Source of the DNA: JBGPBY01 sp041481485
Lineage (GTDB): Bacteria > Acidobacteriota > Terriglobia > 20CM-2-55-15
Reading direction: 5' to 3'
Assembly (NCBI GenBank): GCA_041481485.1
Contig: JBGPBY010000032.1
Span: 1-24,256, forward strand
DNA: 24,256 bases
In this document: in pieces, positions 1-7,887 of the stretch
Position numbering within the stretch: position 1 is the first letter of the stretch
How the letters are laid out: each line of letters starts with the position of its first letter
Translations under genes and position numbers: made by a program
The notes under the pieces: model-generated
The model's input: only the letters and a program-made list of their open reading frames with translations
What the model was told of the DNA's origin: nothing
Databases searched by the model: none

Positions 1-2
1 AG

Positions 3-821
3 ATTGACGTGATCGAAACTCTGCCTTTTGAAATGCACCCTTCCTTCAAAAAGAATCCGAGTGTCCAGATCGTCGACACAAACCCACTCGGTTTGAGTTT
101 CATATTGCGATTCAATCATCTCCAGCCGCCATTCAACAATGTAAAGGTCCGGCAAGCGGCCATGGCAGCGATGAACCAACCCGCTTTCCTTCAAACTCAG
201 GTTGTCGATCCCGAGCTGTATCACACGTGCTTCTCGATTTATCCATGCGGCACTCCCTATACCAGCAGCAATGGCATGGAATTTATAGCCAGACCGGACA
301 TGAACCGGGCGCGCCAGTTGCTTAAGGAATCCGGATATGATGGCACCCCGGTGGTCCTTCTTCAACAGACCGATCAGGCCACACTCAGCAGGCTGCCCGG
401 AGTGGCAAGGCAACTCCTCATGCAGGCGGGTTTCAAAGTCGATGTGCAAGCCATGGACTTTAAGGCCCTGGTTGCTCGCCGAGCCCAAAAAGCCGGATGG
501 AGTATATTTCTCACGTTTAACTCATCGGTGCAGTCGATGAACCCTGCCTCGAATAACTGGCTCAACGCAGCGGGATATCCCGGAGCTCAGGTTGGCTGGC
601 CGTCCGATCCAAAATTGGAAAGTCTGCTCGACGCATTCGCGATCGCACAAACTGACGCGGAGCGCAGACGGATTGCTGAAGAGATTCAAGTGCGCGCGAT
701 GGCTATCGGCGCTTTCGTTCCACTGGGGAATTATGTGGTGAAAGTAGCCGCACGCAAAACGGTGACTGGCTTCGTCACTGGATTCTTCACCGTGTACTGG
801 AACGTGGAGAAAAAATCATGA
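3..821 (+). CDS. ABC transporter substrate-binding protein, family 5 (C-terminal part)
   Basis: This is the C-terminal part of a periplasmic solute-binding protein of the peptide/nickel family (SBP_bac_5). The frame is open to the left edge (Ile-Asp precede the GTG at 9), so the true start lies outside the window; about 272 residues are visible of a usual 500 or so. The visible part has features of the second lobe: a segment resembling NVKVRQAAMAAMNQ, the repeated pattern of Asp-x-x-x-Ala-x-x-Leu-Leu around a GYDG turn (residues ~95-112 of the visible part), and a C-terminal stretch on processing of the ligand lobe. Its TGA overlaps the ATG of the next permease gene by 4 nt, and permease and ATPase genes follow, so it is the binding protein of this importer. 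The ligand cannot be read from sequence; oligopeptides are the family default. Confidence 0.88.
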   Translation: MDVIETLPFEMHPSFKKNPSVQIVDTNPLGLSFILRFNHLQPPFNNVKVRQAAMAAMNQPAFLQTQVVDPELYHTCFSIYPCGTPYTSSNGMEFIARPDMNRARQLLKESGYDGTPVVLLQQTDQATLSRLPGVARQLLMQAGFKVDVQAMDFKALVARRAQKAGWSIFLTFNSSVQSMNPASNNWLNAAGYPGAQVGWPSDPKLESLLDAFAIAQTDAERRRIAEEIQVRAMAIGAFVPLGNYVVKVAARKTVTGFVTGFFTVYWNVEKKS

Positions 822-1765
822 AATCGATGATTCGGTTCTTCGTTCAACGTCTGTTAAGCGCCATCACTGTGCTGATGATTGTCATCGTCATCGTGTTCAT
901 GCTGATCCGCCTGACTGGAGATCCGGCCGCAATTGTTGCAGGCGACAGCGCGACCACTGAGCAGATCCAGAAGATACGGGAAGGCATGGGCCTTGAGCGG
1001 CCTCTGCCGACACAGTTCGGCATTTGGTTCGGCGCATTGCTGCACGGGGATCTCGGCGAATCGTTCTCTTCCCATGAATCCGTCGCACGCCTTATCGGAG
1101 ATTGCCTCGAACCCACGCTGGCGCTGGCACTGTGCACCATTTTCTTTGCTGTCATTGTGGCTGTTCCTCTTGGCACCATCGCCGGCTGGCGCCATGGAGG
1201 CTGGCTGGACCGCACGCTCATGAGCTTTTCCACGCTAGGCTTCTCCGTTCCAGTATTCGTGTTGGGATATATCTTGATCTGGCTGGTTTCGCTAAAACTC
1301 GGATGGTTGCCGGTATTCGGGTATGAGCGCTTGTCCGACGGTTTTGTTCCGTTCATTCGACATTTGATTCTGCCGAGCTTCACGCTGTCGCTGATCTACA
1401 TCGCGTTAATCGCGCGAGTGACTCGCGCCGCAGTTTCCGAAGCTCTCATTGAAGATTTCGTTCGCACGGCCAGAGCCAAAGGTCTGTCCGAATGGCGCGT
1501 GTTGATTCAGCACGCGCTTGCAAACTCCGCCGTGCCGATCGTTACCGTCATCGGGATTGGCCTGACTCTTTTATTAGGCGGTGTGGTGGTCACCGAACGC
1601 ATTTACGCCATTCATGGACTGGGAGACCTGACCGTCAGCGCCGTGCTCGACAGGGACTTCCGTGTCGTTCAGGCGGTGATTTTGTTGTTCTCCGTAACCT
1701 GCGTCCTTATGAATTTGCTTGTCGACTTAACTTACCTGATCTTCGACCCTCGCATCCGGTACTAA
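818..1765 (+). CDS. ABC transporter permease, DppB/OppB type
   Basis: Inner-membrane permease of a dipeptide/oligopeptide/nickel-type importer, 315 residues, the normal length for the DppB family. It begins with a membrane helix after a short basic N-terminus (MKSMIRFFVQRLL), followed by the family-typical LIRLTGDPA segment and a periplasmic stretch ending in GDLGESF. The EAA loop that contacts the ATPase lies near residues 210-235 (EALIEDFVRTARAKGLSEW). The start overlaps the stop of the binding protein gene (ATGA), and the next permease begins 3 nt after its stop, so the genes are translationally coupled in one operon. Substrate unknown. Confidence 0.93.
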   Translation: MKSMIRFFVQRLLSAITVLMIVIVIVFMLIRLTGDPAAIVAGDSATTEQIQKIREGMGLERPLPTQFGIWFGALLHGDLGESFSSHESVARLIGDCLEPTLALALCTIFFAVIVAVPLGTIAGWRHGGWLDRTLMSFSTLGFSVPVFVLGYILIWLVSLKLGWLPVFGYERLSDGFVPFIRHLILPSFTLSLIYIALIARVTRAAVSEALIEDFVRTARAKGLSEWRVLIQHALANSAVPIVTVIGIGLTLLLGGVVVTERIYAIHGLGDLTVSAVLDRDFRVVQAVILLFSVTCVLMNLLVDLTYLIFDPRIRY

Positions 1766-1768
1766 TCC

Positions 1769-2707
1769 ATGCATGACATTTCCGATTCTGTAGTGACGAC
1801 GATCCTATTTCCTTCGTCAGCCACAGCCGTACCAGGCGCGTGGCGGCGGTTGAAAAGAAACTGGTCCGTACGCCTTGGCGGCGGGGTTCTGATCTTTTTC
1901 GCGCTGATATCTTTGTTCGCACCGTGGCTTGGCGTTGTGGATCCATCGTGGCTGGACTCGGGAAATATCAACCGGGTTCCGGGCTACTCGGGAAGTTTCG
2001 CCCTCCCATCCGGCGAGAACATCGCTCGCACTTTCTGGATGGGCACCGACGGCTCAGGGCGAGACATATACAGCCGCGTGCTTTACGGGGGACGAATTTC
2101 GCTTGTGCTTGGTATCTCGGTCGCGGCGCTGAGCATTGTGATCGGGTTGACTGTCGGACTCGCTGCGGGTTATGTGCGATGGATTGATGGAATCGTGATG
2201 CGGGTAATGGACGGGCTGATGGCCATTCCCGGAATTCTTCTGGCGTTGTTCCTGGTGGCATTGTGGCGGGCATCGCTCGAAACCGTGATCGCCGCCATCA
2301 CACTGACGGAGATTCCTCGCGTGGCGCGCCTTGTTCGTTCGCTGGTGCTGTCCATTCGAGAAGAGCCTTATGTCGAAGCAGCAATTTCAGTGGGTACGTC
2401 CACGAGCAAACTGATCTGGCGTCACATCCTGCCCAATGCTGTCGCTCCTTTGATAGTCCAGGCCACGTATGTCTGTGCCGTCGCGATGATAATGGAGTCT
2501 GCACTGAGTTTCCTTGGAGTCGGGTTGCCGCTGGATCGGCCGACGTGGGGCAACATCATGGCCGAGGGCCGCGCATCGTTCAATTTGTTCCCGCACAACG
2601 TTTTCATCCCAGGCGCATTTCTCGCGCTCACGGTCCTCTCCGTAAACATGCTCGGCGATGGATTGCGGGACACGCTGGACCCGCGCTTCGGCAGGAGAGG
2701 TGAATAG
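1769..2707 (+). CDS. ABC transporter permease, DppC/OppC type
   Basis: Second permease of the importer, 312 residues. The DppC-type layout is visible: a cytoplasmic N-terminus with a basic run (RRLKRNWSVRLGG) before the first membrane helix, the conserved FWMGTDGSGRDIYSRVLYGG segment in the periplasmic/early permease domain, and the EAA loop EEPYVEAAISVGTSTSKLIW before the last helices. The C-terminus reads LGDGLRDTLDPRFGRR, which is characteristic of this subfamily. It starts 3 nt after the DppB-like gene and ends 2 nt before the ATPase gene. It should pair with the upstream permease to form the translocation pore. Confidence 0.93.
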   Translation: MHDISDSVVTTILFPSSATAVPGAWRRLKRNWSVRLGGGVLIFFALISLFAPWLGVVDPSWLDSGNINRVPGYSGSFALPSGENIARTFWMGTDGSGRDIYSRVLYGGRISLVLGISVAALSIVIGLTVGLAAGYVRWIDGIVMRVMDGLMAIPGILLALFLVALWRASLETVIAAITLTEIPRVARLVRSLVLSIREEPYVEAAISVGTSTSKLIWRHILPNAVAPLIVQATYVCAVAMIMESALSFLGVGLPLDRPTWGNIMAEGRASFNLFPHNVFIPGAFLALTVLSVNMLGDGLRDTLDPRFGRRGE

Positions 2708-2709
2708 CC

Positions 2710-4350
2710 ATGACACACCCTGTGCTGCAGGTGGATGCGCTTTCCGTCAGTCTGCCTCGAGGTGCGGATCGAACAAAGGCGGTGTCCGACGTCAGTTTTG
2801 CTGTAAGAAGCGGCCAACTCATGTGTCTCGTCGGTGAATCCGGATCTGGAAAGTCGATGATCGCGCACACGGTGATGGGCCTGCTTCCGCGCAATGTCCG
2901 AGCCACTTCAGGCCGGGTTCTACTGACCGGTGAAGATATCCTGGAGGGCACACCGCGTCGTCTGCGTGAACTGCGTGGCCAGCAGATGTCGATGATCTTC
3001 CAGGAGCCAATGACCGCGCTCAGTCCCGTGATGCGCTGCGGCAGGCAGATCGATGAACTTCTTGTTCAGCACTGCAACTTGTCCAGCGGCGATCGCCGTA
3101 AAAGAGTTCTGAAAATGCTGGAGCATGTGCGGCTGCCGGATGCCGAGCGCATCTACTCCTCCTATCCGCATCAGCTCTCCGGCGGGCAACGCCAGCGCAT
3201 CATGATCGCGATGGCGTTGATTCTTAAACCTGCGCTGCTGATCGCGGATGAACCAACCACGGCACTGGACGTCACGACACAAGCCGACATCCTTCGTCTG
3301 ATTCGGGACTTGCAGCGCGAGAACAACACGGCTGTTTTATTCATCACGCATGACTTTGGCGTGGTCGCTGAGATTGCCGACACGGTGGTTGTTATTAAGG
3401 ACGGAGAAGTTGTTGAATCCGGACTCCCATCGAATGTCCTCTCGCAGCCTTGCCATGCATACACGCGCATGCTGCTGGCTGCAGTTCCAGGCTTCAAACC
3501 GCGCAAACTGCAGTTGGGCTCCGATGCCAGAGTGAAGCTTCATGCGAAAGGCCTGACCCGAATCTTCGACAGTGGAGGCTGGCTGCGGCAGTCGCGAAGA
3601 GTGATTGCCGCCGACGCGGTGGACCTGGAAGTTTACAAAGGGGAGACTCTGGGAATCGTCGGGGAATCCGGGTCCGGAAAGTCGACCGTCGCGCGCTTGC
3701 TCTCGCGCCTGATTACACCATCTGGCGGAGAAATCGAACTCGACAGTCTGAACGTGACTCGATTACGCGGCGCGGCAGCCCTGGAGTTCCGGCGGAAGGT
3801 TCAGGTCGTGTTCCAGGATCCTTACCGGTCGCTCAATCCACGGCGCACGGTAGGGGCTGCCATTTCGGAAGGTCCGATCAATTTTGGCGCAAGCCAGGCC
3901 AAGGCCAGAGAGCGTTCCGCAGAATTGATGAAACTCGTCCAGTTGTCCCCCAATTCCCTCAATCGATACCCTCACGAATTTTCCGGCGGTCAACGTCAAC
4001 GCATCTGCATCGCGCGAGCGCTGGCTGTGGGACCGGAAGTAATCATTGCCGACGAAGCGGTGTCGGCGTTAGACGTGTCGGTCCAGGAGCAGATTCTGGC
4101 GCTGTTTGAAGAAATACAGCAGCGGCTGCATCTGACATTGATTTTCATAACGCATGACCTCCGGGTTGCCGCGCAGATTTGCAATCGTGTTGTCGTGATG
4201 CAGCAGGGGCGCGTCGTCGAACAGGGACCGGCAACGCAGATCTTCCAGAATCCACGACACGAATACACGCGCGCACTGCTGGCTTCCGCTCCAGGCCGGG
4301 ACTTCGAATTCGGTATGAAGGAATCGCATTCTATTTTTGAGCCGCGTTAG
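2710..4350 (+). CDS. ABC transporter ATP-binding protein, fused DppD-DppF type (two ATPase domains)
   Basis: One 546-residue chain carrying both ATPase domains of a peptide-type importer, as in GsiA/YejF, instead of separate DppD and DppF. Domain 1: Walker A GESGSGKS at 43-49, signature LSGGQRQR at 156-163, Walker B LLIADE near 176-181, switch His at 214. Domain 2: Walker A at 318-325, signature FSGGQRQR at 424-431, Walker B IIADE near 445-449, His 482. Both sites look intact; domain 2 has DEAVSALD instead of the usual DEPTSALD after the Walker B. The linker near 255-290 contains the oligopeptide-type C-terminal extension (Y-T-x-x-L-L-x-A-x-P-G). The TAG stop at 4348-4350 falls in the loop of a small palindrome of the repeat cluster that follows, so that repeat supplies the end of the gene. 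Confidence 0.95.
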   Translation: MTHPVLQVDALSVSLPRGADRTKAVSDVSFAVRSGQLMCLVGESGSGKSMIAHTVMGLLPRNVRATSGRVLLTGEDILEGTPRRLRELRGQQMSMIFQEPMTALSPVMRCGRQIDELLVQHCNLSSGDRRKRVLKMLEHVRLPDAERIYSSYPHQLSGGQRQRIMIAMALILKPALLIADEPTTALDVTTQADILRLIRDLQRENNTAVLFITHDFGVVAEIADTVVVIKDGEVVESGLPSNVLSQPCHAYTRMLLAAVPGFKPRKLQLGSDARVKLHAKGLTRIFDSGGWLRQSRRVIAADAVDLEVYKGETLGIVGESGSGKSTVARLLSRLITPSGGEIELDSLNVTRLRGAAALEFRRKVQVVFQDPYRSLNPRRTVGAAISEGPINFGASQAKARERSAELMKLVQLSPNSLNRYPHEFSGGQRQRICIARALAVGPEVIIADEAVSALDVSVQEQILALFEEIQQRLHLTLIFITHDLRVAAQICNRVVVMQQGRVVEQGPATQIFQNPRHEYTRALLASAPGRDFEFGMKESHSIFEPR

Positions 4351-4387
4351 CGGCGGCATACCATTGGCCACCGGCGTGAGCCGGTGG
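4341..4387 (+). repeat. Double-hairpin palindromic repeat, copy A
   Basis: Two palindromes separated by 14 nt: CCGC-gtta-GCGG (4342-4353) and CCACCGGC-gtga-GCCGGTGG (4368-4387). The same two-hairpin unit recurs at 4489-4534 in inverted orientation and at 13523-13569 in the same orientation, with the first arm, the TTAGCC/ATTGGCC spacer and the 8-bp second arm conserved. It could double as a Rho-independent-like stop for the ABC operon, although no clear U tract follows. Confidence 0.8.
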
Positions 4388-4411
4388 TCTCGATATCAGG
4401 AAATCAACAAA

Positions 4412-4465
4412 GCGCCGGAGGCGCGGCAGATCAAGGGTTTTCTATATCTGTGGCCGCTCCGCGGC
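4412..4465. repeat. Pair of short 5-bp palindromes with 3-nt loops
   Basis: GCGCC-gga-GGCGC at 4412-4424 and GCCGC-tcc-GCGGC at 4453-4465. They sit between copies A and C of the double-hairpin repeat and share the 5-bp stem, 3-nt loop design of the hairpins at 4522-4534 and 4546-4558, so they probably belong to the same composite element. No gene is seen here. Confidence 0.65.
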
Positions 4466-4488
4466 TGGAATGGATTTATCGATCGGTC

Positions 4489-4558
4489 CCACCGGCTTAC
4501 GCCGGTGGCTAAGGGGATGCCGCCACTCCGTGGCTCTATTCGGTAGCCGCTTCGCGGC
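4489..4558 (-). repeat. Double-hairpin palindromic repeat, copy C (inverted) plus extra hairpin
   Basis: CCACCGGC-ttac-GCCGGTGG (4489-4508), then CTAAGGGGATGC, then GCCAC-tcc-GTGGC (4522-4534); read on the minus strand this is the same order as copies A and B. A further palindrome GCCGC-ttc-GCGGC follows at 4546-4558. Together with copy A and the pair between them, seven small hairpins occupy about 220 nt. The remainder of the 4351-4783 gap (4559-4700) holds no gene I can support. Confidence 0.75.
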
Positions 4559-4705
4559 ATTCATAACTTTTGCCAAAAAACCAAAGCCTGACAATCCATT
4601 GATCGAAGCGTGACCGGTGCGAATCCCCGTTCGGGCGTACAATGCCGGTTCATTCAAAGAACCAGCACAATCTTTACTGACGCCTCTTAGGTATCTTTTA
4701 GGTCA

Positions 4706-4734
4706 TTGGAAGCGCTTCGGGCGATCCGTACTAT
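4706..4734 (+). promoter_or_regulatory. Candidate sigma70-type promoter for the DUF6152-like gene
   Basis: TTGGAA at 4706-4711 and TACTAT at 4729-4734 are separated by exactly 17 nt, each matching the consensus hexamer at four of six positions. Transcription would begin near 4741, 30 nt upstream of the GGAGG site at 4773-4777. Pattern match only. Confidence 0.4.
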
Positions 4735-4783
4735 GGTCGTCGAACACGATGACGAAACAGACTCTGCCTACCGGAGGTTCCAG

Positions 4784-5257
4784 ATGAAAAAAACGACGAT
4801 CGGATGGCTCACATTGCTTGTGGTGTTTGTTTCAACGGGCTCGCTACTGGCTCATCATTCGCTGGGAAATTACGACACCACGAAAGCCGTCCGCGTGAAG
4901 GGGATGATTGTCCAGTTCAACCTGATCAATCCTCATAGCATCCTATTCCTGGAGGAAAAAGTCCCGGATGGGTATCCGCGCCGGTGGGCCATCGAAGGCC
5001 CCTCGGTGGTTCAACTCAACCGCAGCGGCTTCGCAAAGGACACTCTGAAAGTCGGCGACGTCGTCGAAGTCTGCGGGTACTTACCGAAGGAAAACATCAC
5101 CTGGCAAATTGCCAGTCCGGAAAATGCGACCAGCATGTCTGGGCGACTGTTCAATGCCGAGTCCCTGGTGATGCCTGACGGAAAACGGCGGAGCTGGGGC
5201 GATTACGGCGTACATAAATGCTTTGAGGCCGGATACACCGATCAGCACTCGAAGTGA
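4784..5257 (+). CDS. DUF6152-like periplasmic protein
   Basis: Small exported protein of 157 residues. I chose the ATG at 4784 because GGAGG lies at 4773-4777 with 6 nt spacing and because it gives a clean signal peptide: MKKTT, a hydrophobic core to about residue 20, then LLAHHSL. The HHS...YD motif right after the cleavage region, the following K-x-V-R-V-K-G-x-I segment and N-P-H-S matched to F-x-E-E-K are typical of DUF6152, a small beta-rich family common in Acidobacteria and Proteobacteria and often near genes for oxidation of organic compounds. Function is unknown; the His pair is often suggested to bind metal, which I infer only. It is monocistronic: repeats lie on both sides. Confidence 0.8.
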   Translation: MKKTTIGWLTLLVVFVSTGSLLAHHSLGNYDTTKAVRVKGMIVQFNLINPHSILFLEEKVPDGYPRRWAIEGPSVVQLNRSGFAKDTLKVGDVVEVCGYLPKENITWQIASPENATSMSGRLFNAESLVMPDGKRRSWGDYGVHKCFEAGYTDQHSK

Positions 5258-5311
5258 CTACCCAGCTCAAGTTTAGGTAGAGTTTCGTAATGGGCCCACG
5301 GTAGGCGTGAG

Positions 5312-5399
5312 CGACTGTAGGGGCGGTCTATGACCGTCCACAATTGAGAGGCCTGCAATCCTCCGAAGTGTGGGCGGTCATAGACCGCCCCTACAGTCG
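5312..5399. repeat. 31-bp inverted repeat, mobile-element-like
   Basis: Arms 5312-5342 and 5369-5399 are reverse complements at 30 of 31 positions, around a 26-nt loop. The arms contain the GGGCGGTCTATGACCG core and begin and end with CGACTGTAGG / CCTACAGTCG. The element lies between two convergent genes (ends at 5257 and 5457) and could fold as a bidirectional terminator. Its shape, short and gene-less with near-perfect terminal arms, resembles a miniature inverted-repeat element; whether it moves cannot be told from one copy. Confidence 0.85.
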
Positions 5400-5456
5400 G
5401 AATCGCTTCTCCGACGAGACACGATCGCCCGTGGAGAATACCTGAATACTTTTCAG

Positions 5457-6335
5457 CTACGACGCGCTTCGTTGATAACGACGAAATCGCATCAGCCCAA
5501 TGAGGAGTCCCAGTCCTGTTGCGAGCGTTTCCAGGCCGGCCGGCTCGGGAACCGCGCTTCCTTCCAGCGAAAAAGCCGCGTTGAAGGTTGGGGCATTCGC
5601 ACCACCCACAATATCCATTCCCGCTCTGGACCAGTCCGGATCGAGGAACTGGTCCCGTGTCCATACCTGAAGATCGGTAACCCCGGCTGGAAACGGAGTA
5701 GTACCCGCGCCGGAAATCGGCCGCGACGCAGAAAGCCAGTAAAACTGGCCGCCATTGACGGCAACTTGCGGCACGAAAAAGTAATGATTGTTCGGCAGGT
5801 TGAAAGGGGTTGTGAAGGTCAAAGTAAACATCACTTCCTGTCCGGTTAACGGTCCATTGCCGCCGGTGGTCTGGTTCGGCAATGCATGAACCCCTCCGGG
5901 CTGGATGCTGTTGGCCACAGTAAATGTCGCACTTAAGACGGAGGTCGTAAAGATCAATTCGGCGCTCTGGCTTTCACGCTCATCGAACGCAACGTCCGAT
6001 GGTGAATTGACGCGAGTGACGACATTGGGAACTCGCGCCGTATTCGAATCCAGGGGGAAAATTCGATAGATTTCAGCATTGATGGCCGACACCGATGCTG
6101 TCGCGCCTGTGTTCGGAACGATGAGTCCAATGAAACTTGCCGACGTAATCAAGCTTTGAGATGCAAGAAAGAAGTCGTCCGCAGTTTCGATCTCGAACAC
6201 CGCTTGATCGGGACGCGAAGCAATTCCAATCAATCCATTGGGAGTCAGATTGTTGTAAAGCGTATCGGCAAAGGCAGGAACCGCAAGCATCAAGGCTAAC
6301 GCTGAGGTAAATCCAAGTCGAGTGACTGCTCTCAT
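5457..6335 (-). CDS. PEP-CTERM sorting domain-containing secreted protein
   Basis: Exported protein of 292 residues. The ATG at 6335 is preferred over an upstream one at 6386 because GGAGGA stands just before it and the resulting N-terminus is a good signal peptide (MRAVTRLGF, hydrophobic core, VPAFA). The C-terminus (residues ~262-292) is a PEP-CTERM sorting signal: VPEP, a hydrophobic helix ending GLLIGLMRF, then a basic tail RRYQRS. In the known pathway such proteins are processed by an exosortase and sent to the cell surface or into the exopolysaccharide. The middle region (Asp/Asn/Thr-rich, likely beta-structured) shows no domain I recognise. It is transcribed toward the inverted repeat at 5312-5399. 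Confidence 0.85.
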   Translation of the reverse strand: MRAVTRLGFTSALALMLAVPAFADTLYNNLTPNGLIGIASRPDQAVFEIETADDFFLASQSLITSASFIGLIVPNTGATASVSAINAEIYRIFPLDSNTARVPNVVTRVNSPSDVAFDERESQSAELIFTTSVLSATFTVANSIQPGGVHALPNQTTGGNGPLTGQEVMFTLTFTTPFNLPNNHYFFVPQVAVNGGQFYWLSASRPISGAGTTPFPAGVTDLQVWTRDQFLDPDWSRAGMDIVGGANAPTFNAAFSLEGSAVPEPAGLETLATGLGLLIGLMRFRRYQRSAS

Positions 6336-6494
6336 AATTCCTCCATGAATATTGAAACAAGTCAGAAAGTGAGCGGAGCGTATCACGACCGGAACATCCG
6401 CAGATTAATTGCAGAATAGAAACGGAAATCGCGAAAACAGAAATAGCTCGCAGCAAGGGACTGCGATCGAGTTTCCTGATTTGGTCCATCCATC

Positions 6495-6500
6495 TATAAT
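6495..6500 (+). promoter_or_regulatory. Perfect TATAAT -10 box before the NTF2-like gene
   Basis: TATAAT lies 23 nt before the ATG at 6523; transcription would start near 6507, leaving a leader of about 16 nt that holds the GGGGG ribosome site. The -35 region (around 6472-6478, TTTCCTG) is poor. The short leader argues for the start at 6523 over the upstream ATGs. Confidence 0.35.
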
Positions 6501-6522
6501 GCGTGCCCTAGGGGGTCTCCCC

Positions 6523-7518
6523 ATGCGAATCGTTTTCACGGTCGTTAGCCTGGCTGTTGCACTTTGCCTCGTATCGTCCATGTTGGGACAGAAGCTGCCC
6601 GTCGGGCCAGTTCCTGCCGAATGCAACCGCGCCTGTCTCGAAGGACTCATCAACCAGTATCTCGATGCCGTTCTGGCACATGATCCGAAGGGGCTGCCTC
6701 TCTCGGCCGATGTGAAATACACCGAACAGGAACAGATCATGGCCGTCGGCGACGGCTTCTGGAAGACGGTAACCGGCCGCGGCGCCTACAACCACTGCTT
6801 CGCGGATCCCGTTGCCGGCCAGGCGGGCTGGATGGGGACGATGCGCGAGAAAGGCGGAGTGCTGCTCATGACTGTGCGGCTGCGCGTGCAACTGGGGCGG
6901 ATCACCGAAATCGAAACATCGTATTTCCGGTCGGGTGGCGGTGGACCGAACAATATCGCCGCCATGGACAAGCTGGAAAAGCCCGAAGCGTTGTGGCTGC
7001 AGCCGATTCCGCCCGCACAGCGCGCGTCGCGGCAGCAGCTCGTCGCAATTGCCAACGCCTACTTCGAGGGAGTTCAGAAAAACGACGGTAAGGGCTTCTA
7101 TCCGTTTACCGATGACTGCGACCGCATCGAGAACGGTTCCCATACGACGAACACCCCAGGCGCACGGCCCACTACTCCGAACTTTGACTACTCGAGATCC
7201 AGCTGCAAGAAACAACTCGAGAGCGGCTATCTGGGCATCGTCAACAACGTCCACCACCGGCGATTCCCGCTCATCGATGAAGAGCGCGGTGTGGTGTGGA
7301 GCAACTGCATGTTCGACATGGACGGTACCGTTTCTCAGATCAAACTGACCAACGGTGAGATTGCCGATACGAGCAGCTTCGCCGGCCGCGCATCGAGCAT
7401 TCATGTCACCGAGGCGTTTCGGATCGAAAACAACTTGATCCGCCGCGTCGAAATGATCGGTACGGGCGTCCCGTATCACTTCAATTCATCGTGGGGGCCT
7501 GTGCTTAGCGGGAAATAG
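6523..7518 (+). CDS. Secreted NTF2/DUF8021-like protein of unknown function
   Basis: Exported protein of 331 residues. ATG 6523 is chosen: a G-run ribosome site (6511-6515) and a signal peptide (MRIVFTVVSLAVALCLVSS, then LGQ) follow it, while the upstream ATGs at 6409 and 6499 give no signal. Mature residues ~25-65 carry an NTF2-like start (CNRACLEGLINQYLDAVLAHDPKGLPL then KYTEQEQ), and a second such module begins near 210 (RQQLVAIANAYFEGVQKNDG), so the protein appears to be two tandem NTF2-like folds. This layout resembles DUF8021 proteins, known mainly from fungi and acidobacteria. Family naming is from memory of motifs. Function unknown; the perfect hairpin at 7523-7622 begins 4 nt after its stop. 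Confidence 0.75.
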   Translation: MRIVFTVVSLAVALCLVSSMLGQKLPVGPVPAECNRACLEGLINQYLDAVLAHDPKGLPLSADVKYTEQEQIMAVGDGFWKTVTGRGAYNHCFADPVAGQAGWMGTMREKGGVLLMTVRLRVQLGRITEIETSYFRSGGGGPNNIAAMDKLEKPEALWLQPIPPAQRASRQQLVAIANAYFEGVQKNDGKGFYPFTDDCDRIENGSHTTNTPGARPTTPNFDYSRSSCKKQLESGYLGIVNNVHHRRFPLIDEERGVVWSNCMFDMDGTVSQIKLTNGEIADTSSFAGRASSIHVTEAFRIENNLIRRVEMIGTGVPYHFNSSWGPVLSGK

Positions 7519-7522
7519 CAAG

Positions 7523-7622
7523 CCCCCCAAATGACAATTGAACATTGAACAGTGAACATTGAACATTTCCCCGAAGAAATGTTCAATGTTCACTGTTCAA
7601 TGTTCAATTGTCATTTGGGGGG
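7523..7622. repeat. Perfect 47-bp hairpin made of heptamer repeats
   Basis: Arms 7523-7569 and 7576-7622 are exact reverse complements over all 47 positions with a 6-nt loop (CCCGAA). The left arm holds four tandem heptamers at 7538-7565 (TTGAACA, TTGAACA, GTGAACA, TTGAACA), mirrored as TGTTCAA/TGTTCAC at 7580-7607; the stem ends are CCCCCC / GGGGGG. It starts right after the NTF2-like gene and lies between convergent genes, so it would act as a very strong bidirectional transcription stop or yield a long double-stranded RNA. Confidence 0.95.
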
Positions 7623-7652
7623 TCTCTGCCGGTCCGCCAAGTAGTACCGAAA

Positions 7653-7877
7653 TCAAAATCCTTCGATTTCCATGATCGACTTCCCGGAGTCGAGGCACTT
7701 CCAGGTATTGATCTTTCGAAGTCCTGCCGGACCTGAATCGCCAGTCGTAGTCAGTTGGCGGAGCGGTTTCCCATGAACTGCGCAAATTCGGATGCCATTA
7801 GTGTCGCGTTTGATCTGGCATTCGGACGATTCTGTGATTTTGATATCCGATGGCTTTTGCTTATCGATGAGTCCCAT
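7653..7877 (-). CDS. Small hypothetical protein coupled to the GlsB/YeaQ-like gene
   Basis: A 74-residue reading frame (MGLIDKQKPSD...) with an ATG 10 nt after the stop of the upstream GlsB-like gene on the same strand. It has Cys near positions 20, 32 and 61 and a CAVHG / WKC pattern that could be a degenerate zinc ribbon; no family was recognised. The ribosome site is weak (ATAGGCG), so translation may depend on coupling. Codon use and length look gene-like, but a chance frame remains possible. Confidence 0.5.
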   Translation of the reverse strand: MGLIDKQKPSDIKITESSECQIKRDTNGIRICAVHGKPLRQLTTTGDSGPAGLRKINTWKCLDSGKSIMEIEGF

Positions 7878-7887
7878 AGTTCAGCGC

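Noticed and set aside
4337..4546. Plus-strand 69-codon frame in the hairpin cluster
   Set aside because: Encoded almost entirely by palindromic repeats; no ribosome site and no protein-like composition.
4605..4650. GGTGCGAATCCCCGTTCG, similar to a tRNA T-arm
   Set aside because: No acceptor stem, anticodon arm or D-arm can be placed around it.
5242..5664. Minus-strand 140-codon frame through the inverted repeat
   Set aside because: Its start region is made from the repeat (AVYDRPH-type translation), and the rest overlaps the PEP-CTERM gene in a shifted frame.
6508..7479. Minus-strand open frame of 323 codons
   Set aside because: Antisense to the NTF2-like gene, which has a signal peptide and family pattern; no ribosome site or domain on the other strand.
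7538..7607. Heptamer array as a CRISPR-like structure
   Set aside because: Repeats are 7 nt, contiguous and without spacers, and form a single hairpin.
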